From Cobetia sp. cqz5-12 (lineage in GTDB: Bacteria > Pseudomonadota > Gammaproteobacteria > Pseudomonadales > Halomonadaceae): a DNA stretch of 64,000 nt. The notes below the pieces were generated by a model that worked only from the letters and a program-made list of their open reading frames with translations, had not been told where the DNA came from and ran no database searches. The stretch covers positions 1,736,001-1,800,000 of the forward strand of contig NZ_CP044522.1 of the NCBI RefSeq assembly GCF_016495405.1. Reading direction: 5' to 3'. Positions 34,818 through 43,860 of the stretch are shown here, piece by piece. Each line of letters starts with the position of its first letter. Positions within the stretch are counted from its first letter, which is position 1. Both the position numbers and the translations under genes were made by a program.

Positions 34818-36164
34818 GTGAATATCGATGTGCTGCAACTCAGCTACGCGCTGGATACGTTCTACTTCCTGATGTGTACCGCATTGGTCATGTTCATGGC
34901 CTGCGGCTTCGCGATGCTGGAATCCGGGCTGGTACGCTCCAAGAATACCGTCGAGATCCTGACCAAGAATGCGCTGCTCTACGGCATCGCCTGTCTGGTG
35001 TTCCTGGTGGTGGGCTACAACGTGATGTATCCCGGCGACAACGCCATCAGCAGCGTGATTCCGGGGCTGTCGTTCATGCTCGGCGCTGACAATACCCTCA
35101 GCGACATCAGTGCTGGCGAAGGCGCTGCCTATTACTCCAGCATGGCGGACTTCATCTTCCAGGCGGTGTTTGCCGCCGCGACCATGTCCATCGTCTCGGG
35201 GGCCGTGGCAGAGCGCATGCGCCTGTGGCCGTTCCTGATCTTCGCGGTGGTGATGGTCGCGGTCATCTATCCGGTGGAAGGCTACTGGAAGTGGGGCGGC
35301 GGTTTCCTGGATGCGATGGGTTATCAGGACTTCGCAGGCTCGGTGGTCGTGCACATGGCGGGCGCGGCGGCGGCATTGGCGGCGGTGCTGCTGGTCGGTC
35401 CGCGCAAGGGGCGCTACGGCGTGGACGGCAAGGTACGTGCCATTCCGGGTGCCAATCTGCCGATCGCCATGCTCGGCATGTTCATCCTGTGGATGGGCTG
35501 GTTCGGCTTCAATGGCGGCTCGATGCTCAAGATCGCCAGTCTCGATGATGCCAACAGCGTGGCGCGTATCTTCGTCAACACCAATGCGGCGGCCTCTGCG
35601 GGCATGGTGGCCGCGGCGCTGCTGTCACGCGCCATGTTCGGCAAGACTGACATGACCATGGTGATGAACGGTGCCCTGGCCGGTCTGGTCTCGATCACTG
35701 CCGAGCCGTTGCTGCCGTCTGCCGGCCTTGCGGTACTGGTCGGTGCAGTGGGCGGCATCATCGTGGTGCTGTCGGTAGTGGGGTTGGACCGCCTCAAGAT
35801 CGATGACCCGGTCGGTGCCATCTCCGTACACGGCTCCGCCGGTCTATGGGGCATCATGGCGGTGCTGTTCTCCAATCCGGATGCGGCCTTCGGCACCCAG
35901 ATCCTGGGCACGCTGATCATCTTCGCCTGGATGTTCGGCGCAAGCCTGGTGGCGCTGCTGGTGATCAAGAAGGTCTGCGGTGGCCTGCGTGTCAGCGAGG
36001 AAGAGGAACTGGAAGGCATGGACATGCACGAATGTGGCATGGGGGCCTACCCGGAATTCGTGAACATGTCCTCCCCGTCACAGGGAGAAGGCACTGCGTC
36101 CGGGCATGCCGGCAAGGCGAGCGCTGCAGTCCCGGCTGCGGTGCTCAAGGGGGCGGCGCGTTGA
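34818..36164 (+). CDS. amt: Ammonium transporter (Amt family)
   Basis: The 448-residue protein has about eleven membrane helices, beginning LDTFYFLMCTALVMFMACGFAMLESG, with Amt blocks DFAGSVVVHMAGAAAALAAVLLVGPR, WFGFNGGS, NTNAAASAG and DPVGAISVHGSAGLWG; the two His lie in VVHMAG and SVHGSA. A GTG start at 34,818 has AAAGGGGA seven bases upstream; an in-frame ATG at 34,761 has no spaced ribosome site. Lying after the dimethylamine demethylase genes, it may take up ammonium or methylammonium, or recapture ammonium released by the pathway. Confidence 0.9.
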   Translation: MNIDVLQLSYALDTFYFLMCTALVMFMACGFAMLESGLVRSKNTVEILTKNALLYGIACLVFLVVGYNVMYPGDNAISSVIPGLSFMLGADNTLSDISAGEGAAYYSSMADFIFQAVFAAATMSIVSGAVAERMRLWPFLIFAVVMVAVIYPVEGYWKWGGGFLDAMGYQDFAGSVVVHMAGAAAALAAVLLVGPRKGRYGVDGKVRAIPGANLPIAMLGMFILWMGWFGFNGGSMLKIASLDDANSVARIFVNTNAAASAGMVAAALLSRAMFGKTDMTMVMNGALAGLVSITAEPLLPSAGLAVLVGAVGGIIVVLSVVGLDRLKIDDPVGAISVHGSAGLWGIMAVLFSNPDAAFGTQILGTLIIFAWMFGASLVALLVIKKVCGGLRVSEEEELEGMDMHECGMGAYPEFVNMSSPSQGEGTASGHAGKASAAVPAAVLKGAAR

Positions 36165-36224
36165 GCCTGCCCCCCCAAGTGCTGGAGTCTCAGAGTTTGA
36201 TGTGATGAGCCCCGCCAGCATGTG

Positions 36225-36262
36225 ACACGAGAAGGCCCGCCAATTGGCGGGCCTTCTCGTGT
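36225..36262. terminator. Bidirectional hairpin terminator after amt
   Basis: A perfect 17-bp inverted repeat starting ACACGAGAAGGCCCGCC around AATT. It lies between amt and the convergent IclR gene. Confidence 0.85.
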
Positions 36263-36386
36263 TCCAGGGGGAGCGTAAGGGGAAAGGGTGGGCAAGGGAT
36301 AGGGAAAGGAGGGGGAAACAAGAGGGAAACAAGAGGGATGATGGACGTCCCGGGAGAACAAGCAGCGACCAGACGGAAACTGCCTG

Positions 36387-37229
36387 TCAGCGGCGGTGCA
36401 GGCCACCCAGCTCATGATTGATATGGCGGGCGCAGTCCATCAGCGCGCCGCGCAACAGTAGACGCCGGCGCTCGTCGGCCATCATCGCATCGGGGCCCGA
36501 GATATTGATGGCGCCCACCAGATGGCCGGTGTGGTCGTACAGTCCCGTGGCGATGGCGGTGGCGTAGTCGGAGCGACTTTCCACCCATCCCTGGCGGCGA
36601 GCTTCCTCGATGGCATCCTTCAGGGCCGGCAGGTTCTGGGGCGCCGGCGGTGGGTAGTCATCCAGGCGGATCTGGCGGTAGAGCTGCTGCAGTTCATCCT
36701 CGCCCAGCACCGTGAGCAGGATGCGCCCCATGGCGCTGACATGGCACGGCAGACGGGAGCCGATGGGGATGTTGACCGACATGCGCTGTGCGGCGAAGGC
36801 GCGGTAGAGATAGATGGCGTCCGTGCCCTCGCGAACGCTCAAGTGGCACGACATGGTGGTCTGGTCGCGCAGGGTGTCCAGGTGGGGTGCCACCACCTCG
36901 ACCAGGTCACGACTGGCCAGATAGCTGAAGCCCAGCGAGATGACCTGTGGCCCCAGTTCATAGGTGTTGCGAGCGATCTTCTTGAGATAGCCCATGTCGG
37001 TGAGGGTGATGACGATACGATAGATGGCCGAATTGGTGGTGCCCAGTTCCTCGGCGAAGTCGTTGGTGGTCAGCACCTTGCGCCTGCTGCTGAACATCTC
37101 GAGGATTCTCAGCCCGCGAAACAGTGCAGGCACGGTGTAATCATTCTCGCGAGCAGGCGCGGTCGAGAGCGATGGGTCATCGGTCACGAGATCCTGCCCG
37201 GAAGGGAGCGAGGCGTGGGAATCGGGCAT
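36387..37229 (-). CDS. IclR family transcriptional regulator
   Basis: The 280-residue regulator has an N-terminal winged helix (ALFRGLRILEMFSSRRKVLTTNDFAEELGTTNSAIYRIVITLTDMGYL) and the C-terminal IclR effector domain (RMSVNIPIGSRLPCHVSAMGRILL, GLYDHTGHLVGAINISGP). The start at 37,229 follows AAGGAA; an in-frame upstream extension lacks one. It lies 140 bases after mgdD on the same strand and is convergent to amt, so it probably governs methylamine catabolism. The effector is unknown. Confidence 0.87.
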   Translation of the reverse strand: MPDSHASLPSGQDLVTDDPSLSTAPARENDYTVPALFRGLRILEMFSSRRKVLTTNDFAEELGTTNSAIYRIVITLTDMGYLKKIARNTYELGPQVISLGFSYLASRDLVEVVAPHLDTLRDQTTMSCHLSVREGTDAIYLYRAFAAQRMSVNIPIGSRLPCHVSAMGRILLTVLGEDELQQLYRQIRLDDYPPPAPQNLPALKDAIEEARRQGWVESRSDYATAIATGLYDHTGHLVGAINISGPDAMMADERRRLLLRGALMDCARHINHELGGLHRR

Positions 37230-37370
37230 ACCTGGTTCCTTTTGCTGCGTATGGCGAGCCGTAGGTGAAACGCAGTCTCCCCGTCGCTGCCTGGAAGTCA
37301 GACAACGACGGGGAGCGGGTGACAACGTGAGAGGCATGCGCGAGCGGATGCCAAGGTTGCGTCGCAATCG

Positions 37371-38066
37371 CTAGCCGTGATGATGGGCCAGCAGGGCAGC
37401 GGCTGTCACGGTCTGCCCCGAGTATTCGCGCATGGCATCGAGCATGACGCCCCACTGATAGTGGCTGGAGGCGATGTCGAACAGCAGGTGGAAGCAGGGG
37501 CACTGATGGCTTCCCACGTTGACGATGATGGCGTTGGTGCGTGCCACTGATGTCTGCGCGACGCTCCCAGGCGGGAAGGCCTCACTGCGCAGGTCCACCC
37601 CGCACAGCTTGGCCATCAGCGTCGGTACGTTGCTGCCACTCAGGCTGAACCAGGCGTGGGAATCCCGCCGTGGGAGGGAATGCACGCGCCTGCCCTGGGC
37701 CAGTGCGTCATCCGCCTGCGCGATGAGCGGCAGGTCGGCCACGCCCGCATCGGGAGTGATGGTCGGCGTCAGTTGCAGAAACTCACCCACTGACAGCCTG
37801 ACCAGCCAGCTGCCATCTGACTGAAGCCTTGCCGTATTGGGCGTATCCGGTACCGTGAAGCCCCGCGAGGCCAGCCAGTCGGCGGCCTCGCGGCCGCGTA
37901 CGCCTGCGCGACCCAATGCGCTCATGTCGGCGAGCGCACAGTGGCTGATGGCCGGCGTCATGTCACTTGAGCTGTCGGCGGTCGACGCGCCAGTGAGGCT
38001 TTGTGGCAGCGCGCAGCGCGCCAACGCCGTGGCGCCATCCAGGTGGTCCGTCATTGATGTCGTCAT
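37371..38066 (-). CDS. mgdD: N-methylglutamate dehydrogenase / sarcosine oxidase gamma-type subunit
   Basis: The 231-residue protein matches the gamma subunit of heterotetrameric sarcosine oxidases: LADMSALGRAGVRGREAADWLASRGFTVP near the N-terminus, then DSHAWFSLSGSNVPTLMAKLCGVDLR and HLLFDIASSHYQWGVMLDAMREYSG. The gamma subunit has a folded-back GcvT-like domain that supports the alpha subunit. The ATG lies two bases beyond the alpha subunit stop. The name Mgd is chosen over Sox because gmaS and mgsABC are in the same block; the enzyme could still be a sarcosine oxidase. Confidence 0.78.
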   Translation of the reverse strand: MTTSMTDHLDGATALARCALPQSLTGASTADSSSDMTPAISHCALADMSALGRAGVRGREAADWLASRGFTVPDTPNTARLQSDGSWLVRLSVGEFLQLTPTITPDAGVADLPLIAQADDALAQGRRVHSLPRRDSHAWFSLSGSNVPTLMAKLCGVDLRSEAFPPGSVAQTSVARTNAIIVNVGSHQCPCFHLLFDIASSHYQWGVMLDAMREYSGQTVTAAALLAHHHG

Positions 38067-38067
38067 T

Positions 38068-41000
38068 TCACAGCTCCTGGCGGGCAGACTTGGGATCAAA
38101 GAAGGGCAGTGCCACGACCTCGGCCTGGACCAGTACGTCGCCCTGGGTGCGGATGGTGATCTTGCTGCCGGGCGTACTGCTGTCGATTCCGGCGTAGGCC
38201 AGGCCGATGATGGCACCCAGGGTCGCGCTGTACTCGCACGAGGTCACGTTGCCGGTGATGTCGCCACCGGGCTTGGCGGCGTCGGCGCTCTGCTCCCCGC
38301 CGCTGAGCACCAGTTGACCTTCCAGCGGTTGCGGGCTGTCCTTGGGCAGCATGAAGCCGACCAGCTTGCGGGTCTGGGGCTGGGCGGCAAGAATCTCGAT
38401 CGCACGACGGCCGACACAGAAGGGCTTCTTGTGGCTGACCGCCCACTCAAGGCCGATCTCGCCGGGGTGACTCATGCCATCGGTGTCCTGACCGATGATG
38501 ATGTGACCTTTCTCGAGACGCAGCAGACGCTGCGCCTCGACACCGAAGGGTCGGATACCAGCTTCCTTGCCCGCCATCATCAAAAGATCCCACAGCGCTT
38601 CGCCGAAGCGGCTCGGCACATGGATCTCGTAGCCCAGTTCGCCGACGAAGCCGACTCGCAGCAGGCGGGCGGGAATCCTGCCCTGCGTGCCCAGCAGCTC
38701 GGTCTCGAGATGGCCGGTGCGCAGCTCCAGATAGGGGAAGGCTTCCGGGCTCAGGTCGATGTCGCGGCACACCTTGCTCAGCACCTCGCGGGCCTTGGGC
38801 CCGGCGAGATTGACGGCGCACCAGGCGGCGGTGACGTTGGTGATATCGACATCGAGTCGCCACTGGGCATTCCACTTCAGCATCTGCTGGTAGACACGGT
38901 CCACGCCGCTGGTGGTGGCGGTGACATAGAAGTGTTCTTCACCGAGGCGGCACGACACGCCATCGTCGATGATCACGCCTTGCTCGTTGGCCATGGTGGC
39001 GTAACGCGTGCGACCCACCGGCTGCTTGAGGAAGGCGAAGGTGTAGATGCGGTTGAGCAGCTCGGCGGCATCCGGCCCGCGCAGCTCGATGCCACCCAGG
39101 GTCGAGACATCGATCAGGCCCACGCCATTGCGCACGGCCAACGCCTCGTTCTGCATGGCGTCATTGCGCTCCTCCGGGCGGCCATAGAAGGCCGGGCGCG
39201 CCCAGTGGCCGGCCGGCATCATGCTGGCACCGAGAGCCAGATGGCGCTGATGCATCGGTGTCTGGCGGTAGGGGTCGAAACTGCGACCGGCCAGCAGCGG
39301 CAGCGGTTCGGCCACGAAGGGCGGGCGCGCGGTGGTCACACCGGTCTCGCTGACGGTGCGCTGGGTGGCTTCGGCGACCAGGCGCGCGGCTGGCAGTGCC
39401 GAGTGACGGCCCTGGGACGGGCCCATGCCCAGTGTCGAGAAGCGCTTGACCAGCTGGATGTCACGGTAGCCGTGTCGGGTGGCATTGAGGATGTCGCGAA
39501 TCTGCAGATCTTCATCCAGATCGACGAATTCCTTGCCCTTGGGGTGTGCGAACAGCGGCCAGCCATGCTGACGGAAGGGGCGTGACGGCGTGACGGCCGC
39601 AGGCTCATTGGTCTCCAGCGTGGCATCCACGGCCTTGCCTGCGACGGCAAGCCCGTTCAGGGCGGCGCTCGCGGCACGCTGGCCATCAGCGATCACGTCC
39701 TTGAGGTGATAGAGGCCATTGGCGGAGCCCGCCATGTGCAGGTGTGCCGGCAGGCCGCTGAGGCTGAAGCGTGCATCATCGTCCAGATAGGAGAGCTTGG
39801 CACCCGCCTGGCAGGCCAGCTGATAGACCGGCATGTAGCCCGCCGTCATGCAGACCAGATCACAGGGGATCACCTCTCCCTCGGTGGCCAGTTCGCCGCG
39901 CGCGAGGATCTTGCGCACCTCGACGCCCGTGACGTGATGCAGCGACTTCTCCGCCTGCGCCTCGAAGATGGCGTGCTCGAGCTTCAGGGCGATGCCACAG
40001 TGACGGACGGCATCGGCCAGACTTTCATCATCGGGTTGGGTGCGCATGTCGAGCAGGGCGACGATGTTGACGCCGTGCTCCATCAGGTCGAGTGCTGCCA
40101 GATAGCCATCATCGCTGCCGGTGATCACCACGCCCTGCTTGCCCGGACGCACACCGTAGTGCTGCATCAGGCGCTGGGCGGCACTGGCGAGCACGATGCC
40201 CGGCAGGTCGTTGTTGCGAAATACCACCGGTTGATCGAAGGCGCCGCTGGCGAGAATGCATTCCTTGGCGCGCACCTTGTAGAGGCGCTTGCCGCGGATC
40301 ACCGGCAGATAGTTGTCGGTAAACCAGGCATTGCAGGTCGCCTCGGTCATCACGTCGATGCGCGAATGCGCCGTGATGGCCTCGCTCAGCGTCTGCAGTG
40401 TCTGGTTGGCCTCAAGGCCTTCGGCATCAAAGCGTGCGTAGGTCAGTGCCCCGCCCAGCAGGCGGCCTTGTTCGACCAGCAGCACGCTGGCGCCACCGTC
40501 AGCGGCTGCCAGTGCCGCGGCCATGCCCGCCGGGCCTGCGCCGACCACCACCACGTCATGAAACAGGTAGGCCTTGTCGTGGTAGTCGCCGCGCACATCC
40601 AGATTCAGCGTGCCCAGACCGGCCTTGCGGCGAATCAGCGGCTCCCAGTACTTCCAGACGCCCTTGGGTTTGTAGAAGGCACGGTAATAGAAGCCGACCG
40701 GCATGAATTTCGAGAACTTGCCCAGACGCATGTCGCGGTCGTTGTCCAGGGTCCCATTCACGTTCTGGGCAGTGACCTCGAGCCCCGGGCTGATCTGGCG
40801 CTCATCGCCCAGCACGTTGGGCTCATCCGGCAACTGTACCAGGGTGTTGGCGTCCTGGCCGGCGAAGGTCAGGGCGCCACGCGGGCGGTGATACTTGAAG
40901 GAGCGCGACAGCAGCCAGCGGCCATTGGCGGCCAGGGCGCTGGCGATGGTGTCGCCGGCAAAGCCCTGGTAGCTCACGCCATCGAAGCTGAAGGTCACCG

Positions 41001-41076
41001 GCGAATCGCGCTCGATCAGACGCCCCATCGGCGCTGGCAGGCGGGCGCCGCTGGTCATGGAAAGTTTGGCGTTCAT
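38068..41076 (-). CDS. mgdC: N-methylglutamate dehydrogenase / sarcosine oxidase alpha-type subunit
   Basis: The 1,002-residue large subunit has an N-terminal ferredoxin-like Fer2_4 domain (GDTIASALAANG, SRSFKYHRPRG). It is followed by an FAD/NAD domain with VVVGAGPAGMAAALAAADGG near residue 175 and a second nucleotide site (GVVITGSDDGYLAALDL). The C-terminal part, from about residue 600, is a GcvT-like tetrahydrofolate domain (GRPEERNDAMQNEALAVRNGVGLIDVSTLGGIELRGP in part; FVGELGYEIHVP). It would pass the methyl carbon to tetrahydrofolate. It overlaps mgdB by four bases. Assignment between Mgd and Sox rests on context. Confidence 0.83.
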   Translation of the reverse strand: MNAKLSMTSGARLPAPMGRLIERDSPVTFSFDGVSYQGFAGDTIASALAANGRWLLSRSFKYHRPRGALTFAGQDANTLVQLPDEPNVLGDERQISPGLEVTAQNVNGTLDNDRDMRLGKFSKFMPVGFYYRAFYKPKGVWKYWEPLIRRKAGLGTLNLDVRGDYHDKAYLFHDVVVVGAGPAGMAAALAAADGGASVLLVEQGRLLGGALTYARFDAEGLEANQTLQTLSEAITAHSRIDVMTEATCNAWFTDNYLPVIRGKRLYKVRAKECILASGAFDQPVVFRNNDLPGIVLASAAQRLMQHYGVRPGKQGVVITGSDDGYLAALDLMEHGVNIVALLDMRTQPDDESLADAVRHCGIALKLEHAIFEAQAEKSLHHVTGVEVRKILARGELATEGEVIPCDLVCMTAGYMPVYQLACQAGAKLSYLDDDARFSLSGLPAHLHMAGSANGLYHLKDVIADGQRAASAALNGLAVAGKAVDATLETNEPAAVTPSRPFRQHGWPLFAHPKGKEFVDLDEDLQIRDILNATRHGYRDIQLVKRFSTLGMGPSQGRHSALPAARLVAEATQRTVSETGVTTARPPFVAEPLPLLAGRSFDPYRQTPMHQRHLALGASMMPAGHWARPAFYGRPEERNDAMQNEALAVRNGVGLIDVSTLGGIELRGPDAAELLNRIYTFAFLKQPVGRTRYATMANEQGVIIDDGVSCRLGEEHFYVTATTSGVDRVYQQMLKWNAQWRLDVDITNVTAAWCAVNLAGPKAREVLSKVCRDIDLSPEAFPYLELRTGHLETELLGTQGRIPARLLRVGFVGELGYEIHVPSRFGEALWDLLMMAGKEAGIRPFGVEAQRLLRLEKGHIIIGQDTDGMSHPGEIGLEWAVSHKKPFCVGRRAIEILAAQPQTRKLVGFMLPKDSPQPLEGQLVLSGGEQSADAAKPGGDITGNVTSCEYSATLGAIIGLAYAGIDSSTPGSKITIRTQGDVLVQAEVVALPFFDPKSARQEL

Positions 41077-41384
41077 GCGCGCTCTCCCGAGGTGTCAGAG
41101 GGGGGCAGAGGAAAATCGACACGCTGGGTGAAGCGTTCGGACGGATCGAAGGTGCGCAGGATCTCGTCGGTCACGGTGTGACGCTCGGCGAGGAACCAGT
41201 AGCTGGAGGCGGCGTGCATCCACCATTCGGTGACGACACCGGCGGTGTTGTCGCTGAAGAAGACGTAGTCGGCCCACTCGCGGTCACTGCAGGTATCGGG
41301 GTCTGGCATGTCGGCAAGTTCACCGCCATACACGAATTCGCTGATATTTCGGGGCCCATTGAGTGGGCAGGGCATAATCTTCAT
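41073..41384 (-). CDS. mgdB: N-methylglutamate dehydrogenase / sarcosine oxidase delta-type subunit
   Basis: The 103-residue zinc-binding subunit has MKIMPCPLNGPRNISEFVYGGE with the first Cys, a second Cys in DPDTCSDREWADYVFF and WWMHAASSYWFLAERHTVTDEI. These are the standard SoxD/MgdB motifs around the zinc ligands. It lies between the beta and alpha genes in the order beta-delta-alpha-gamma. Confidence 0.85.
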   Translation of the reverse strand: MKIMPCPLNGPRNISEFVYGGELADMPDPDTCSDREWADYVFFSDNTAGVVTEWWMHAASSYWFLAERHTVTDEILRTFDPSERFTQRVDFPLPPSDTSGERA

Positions 41385-41507
41385 CGCGGAAATCCTTGAG
41401 CGTTGTTCTTGTGCGATAGCCTTGTGCGCCGGGCGTTCGGGACTGATTGTTGCGATGCGCTTGCTGGACAGCCCCTGGCGTCGATCCTGTACGTCAGCCG
41501 CATGGCG

Positions 41508-42749
41508 TCAGTGGCTGGCGGCGGTGGCGCCCATCTCGTTGACCTGGCGGAAGCGTGCAAAGCGTTCCAGCGCGAAGGGGGCGATCAGGTCCGGGGTCTT
41601 GCCGCCGGAGGCGACCAGCTCGGCCATGGTCTTGCCGCAGATCGGCGTCGCCTTGAAGCCCCAGGTGCCCCAGCCGGCATCCAGGTAGTAATTCTCGACG
41701 GGACTCTCGCCCATGATCGGGCTGTAATCCGGGGTCATGTCAGTGGTGCCTGCCCATTGGCGCATCAGACGCGCCTGTGACAGGAACGGGAACATCTCCA
41801 GCGCCGCGGCGATCAGGCTTTCCTTGAGGTCCAGCGTCGAGCGGGTGCTGTAGAGCGGGTAGGGGTCGGAGCCACCGCCGAACACCACCTCGCCACGGCT
41901 GGTCTGCTGCACGTAGCAGTGCAGGGCAGAGGAGCTGACCAGCGGATCCAGGAACGGCTTGAACGGCTGGGTGACCATCGCCTGCAGCGGGTAGCTGATG
42001 ATGGGCATGGTGAAGCCGGCCTTCTTGGCGAGCACCGAGCTGTGCCCGGCCACCGCTTGCACCACGCAGCCACACTGCACGGTGCCGCGATTGGTCTTCA
42101 CTGCACGAATCTTGCCGCCTTCGACCACGAGATCCTGTACCTCGGTGAGCTGATGGATCTCGACACCGCGCTTGGCGGCCTCCTTCGCATAACCCCAGGC
42201 GACGGCATCGTGACGCGCAGTGGCACCATCGATATGCCACAGGCCCGCCATGACCGGCAGGTGGCCGGGGTCCAGGTTCAGGCTCGGTACCAGCTCGCGG
42301 ATCTGCTGGCGATCCAGCATCTCGGTGCGCCCACCGAAGTGGGTGTTGACCTCGGCCCGCTGGCGGAAGGCCCGCACGGTGGAGTCGGTATGCGCGAGGG
42401 TCAGCTGGCCACGCTCCGAGTACATGATGTTGTAGTCGAACTCGTTGGACAGTCCCTGGAACATGCGCACCGATTCGCTGTAGAAGCGCACGCCTTCCGG
42501 TGTCAGGTAGTTGGAGCGGATCACGGCGGTATTGCGCGCGGTATTGCCGCTGCCCAGGTAGGCCTTCTCCAGCACGGCGATATTGGTGATGCCGTGATAC
42601 TTGGCCAGATAGTAGGCGGTGGCCAGGCCGTGCCCGCCGCCGCCGATGATGACCACGTCGTAGCGGGACTTCAGCTCCGTAGGCGGGGGGAGGTCGACTT
42701 CGGCCGGATACTCGGAGGACAGGCCGTACTTGAGCAGGGAAAAGGGCAT
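41508..42749 (-). CDS. mgdA: N-methylglutamate dehydrogenase / sarcosine oxidase beta-type subunit
   Basis: The 413-residue FAD oxidoreductase starts with MPFSLLKYGL, followed by the dinucleotide-binding YDVVIIGGGGHGLATAYYLAK and LEKAYLGSGNTARNTAVIRSNY. Later blocks are VVQAVAGHSSVLAKKAG and GTTDMTPDYSPIMGESPVENYYLDAGWGTWGFKATPI. This is the substrate-oxidising subunit. It heads the beta-delta-alpha-gamma set and lies 38 bases after folD, which fits a shared transcript and delivery of methylene-tetrahydrofolate to FolD. Mgd versus Sox is decided by the nearby gmaS and mgsABC. Confidence 0.83.
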   Translation of the reverse strand: MPFSLLKYGLSSEYPAEVDLPPPTELKSRYDVVIIGGGGHGLATAYYLAKYHGITNIAVLEKAYLGSGNTARNTAVIRSNYLTPEGVRFYSESVRMFQGLSNEFDYNIMYSERGQLTLAHTDSTVRAFRQRAEVNTHFGGRTEMLDRQQIRELVPSLNLDPGHLPVMAGLWHIDGATARHDAVAWGYAKEAAKRGVEIHQLTEVQDLVVEGGKIRAVKTNRGTVQCGCVVQAVAGHSSVLAKKAGFTMPIISYPLQAMVTQPFKPFLDPLVSSSALHCYVQQTSRGEVVFGGGSDPYPLYSTRSTLDLKESLIAAALEMFPFLSQARLMRQWAGTTDMTPDYSPIMGESPVENYYLDAGWGTWGFKATPICGKTMAELVASGGKTPDLIAPFALERFARFRQVNEMGATAASH

Positions 42750-42787
42750 CGGTGACTCCCGGTACGCGCAGGCGTACCTCTAGTGGT

Positions 42788-43735
42788 TCAGGCCGACTGG
42801 CGACGCGCGGCAGTCAGGGTGTTGGCAAGCAGGCAGGCGATGGTCATCGGGCCGACGCCACCGGGCACCGGGGTGATGGCACCTGCGATCTTGCTGACCG
42901 CAGCGAAGTCCACATCCCCTACCAGTCGCGTGCGTGCCTTGCCGGTGGGGCTTTCCTCGGCGGACTGCGCGATGCGGTTGATGCCCACATCGATGACCAC
43001 GGCGCCGGGTTTGATCCAGTCGGCGCCGATCATGTTCGGGCGCCCGACGGCAGCCACCACGATATCGGCCTGGCGGCAGAGTTCGGCGGGATTCTGGCTG
43101 CGCGAGTGCAGCTGGGTGACGCTGCAGTTGGCGGCCAGCAGCAGACTGGCCATCGGCTTGCCGACGATGTTGGAGCGCCCGATGATCACCGCATGCAGAC
43201 CAGAGAGATCCCCACCGCGCTCGGCGAAGGTGTCACGCAGCAGGCGCATGCAGCCGGTGGGGGTGCAGGGCGCCAGGGCATCGGCACCCTGCACCAGTGC
43301 GCCGACATTCATGCGATGGAAGCCGTCGACATCCTTGGCGGGATCGATGGCCTCCAGCACGGCGTCTTCCTGGATATGGGCCGGCAGCGGCAGCTGGACG
43401 AGAATGCCGTGCACATCAGCATCGGCATTGAGCTTCGCCACCAGCGCCAGCAGCTCGGCCTGGGTGGTCTCGCTGGGCAGGATGTGCTCGAAGGACTGCA
43501 TGCCACACTCGACGGTACGCTTGAGCTTGTTGCGCACGTAGACCTGGCTTGCCGGGTCCTCGCCGACCAGCACGACGGCCAGCCCCGGTATCACGCCTTG
43601 CTGCGCAAGGCTTGCGACCTCTGCCGTGACTTCCTTGAGCAGTCGCGCCGAGGCGGCCTTGCCATCGATCACGGCGGCGGTGGGCTGTGCGAGTGTCTCG
43701 TCCGCGATCGCGGTGGGTGTCGCTTGGGTATTCAT
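42788..43735 (-). CDS. folD: Bifunctional methylenetetrahydrofolate dehydrogenase/cyclohydrolase
   Basis: The 315-residue FolD has [23 protein letters not shown] with the catalytic-region Lys, [26 protein letters not shown] (NADP loop) and [12 protein letters not shown]. It converts 5,10-methylene- to 10-formyl-tetrahydrofolate. The N-terminus is about 25 residues longer than usual before [14 protein letters not shown]. The start at 43,735 follows GGGAGGAA. Linked to mgdABCD and purU, it is likely a catabolic copy for oxidising methyl carbon. Confidence 0.93.
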   Translation of the reverse strand: MNTQATPTAIADETLAQPTAAVIDGKAASARLLKEVTAEVASLAQQGVIPGLAVVLVGEDPASQVYVRNKLKRTVECGMQSFEHILPSETTQAELLALVAKLNADADVHGILVQLPLPAHIQEDAVLEAIDPAKDVDGFHRMNVGALVQGADALAPCTPTGCMRLLRDTFAERGGDLSGLHAVIIGRSNIVGKPMASLLLAANCSVTQLHSRSQNPAELCRQADIVVAAVGRPNMIGADWIKPGAVVIDVGINRIAQSAEESPTGKARTRLVGDVDFAAVSKIAGAITPVPGGVGPMTIACLLANTLTAARRQSA

Positions 43736-43788
43736 GACTGCGCTTCCTCCCTTGGGTGACGGCCGATGATTCACGCGTGGTCTGTCTT

Positions 43789-43860
43789 GAAGGCTTGCTT
43801 GAAGACTTGTTTGACGCCTTGTTTGAAGACTTGTTTGACGCCTTGTTTGAAGACTTATTT
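43789..43860. repeat. 12/24-bp tandem repeat between purU and folD
   Basis: Six consecutive 12-bp units alternate GAAGACTTGTTT and GACGCCTTGTTT forms, so the higher period is 24 bp. The array begins in the gap after folD's start and runs to the purU stop, covering the last purU codon region. Confidence 0.85.

Noticed and set aside
37837..41181. Long plus-strand frames opposite the sarcosine-oxidase-like subunits
   Set aside because: Antisense shadows of mgdC/mgdD; His/Gly/Ala-rich without domains or ribosome sites.
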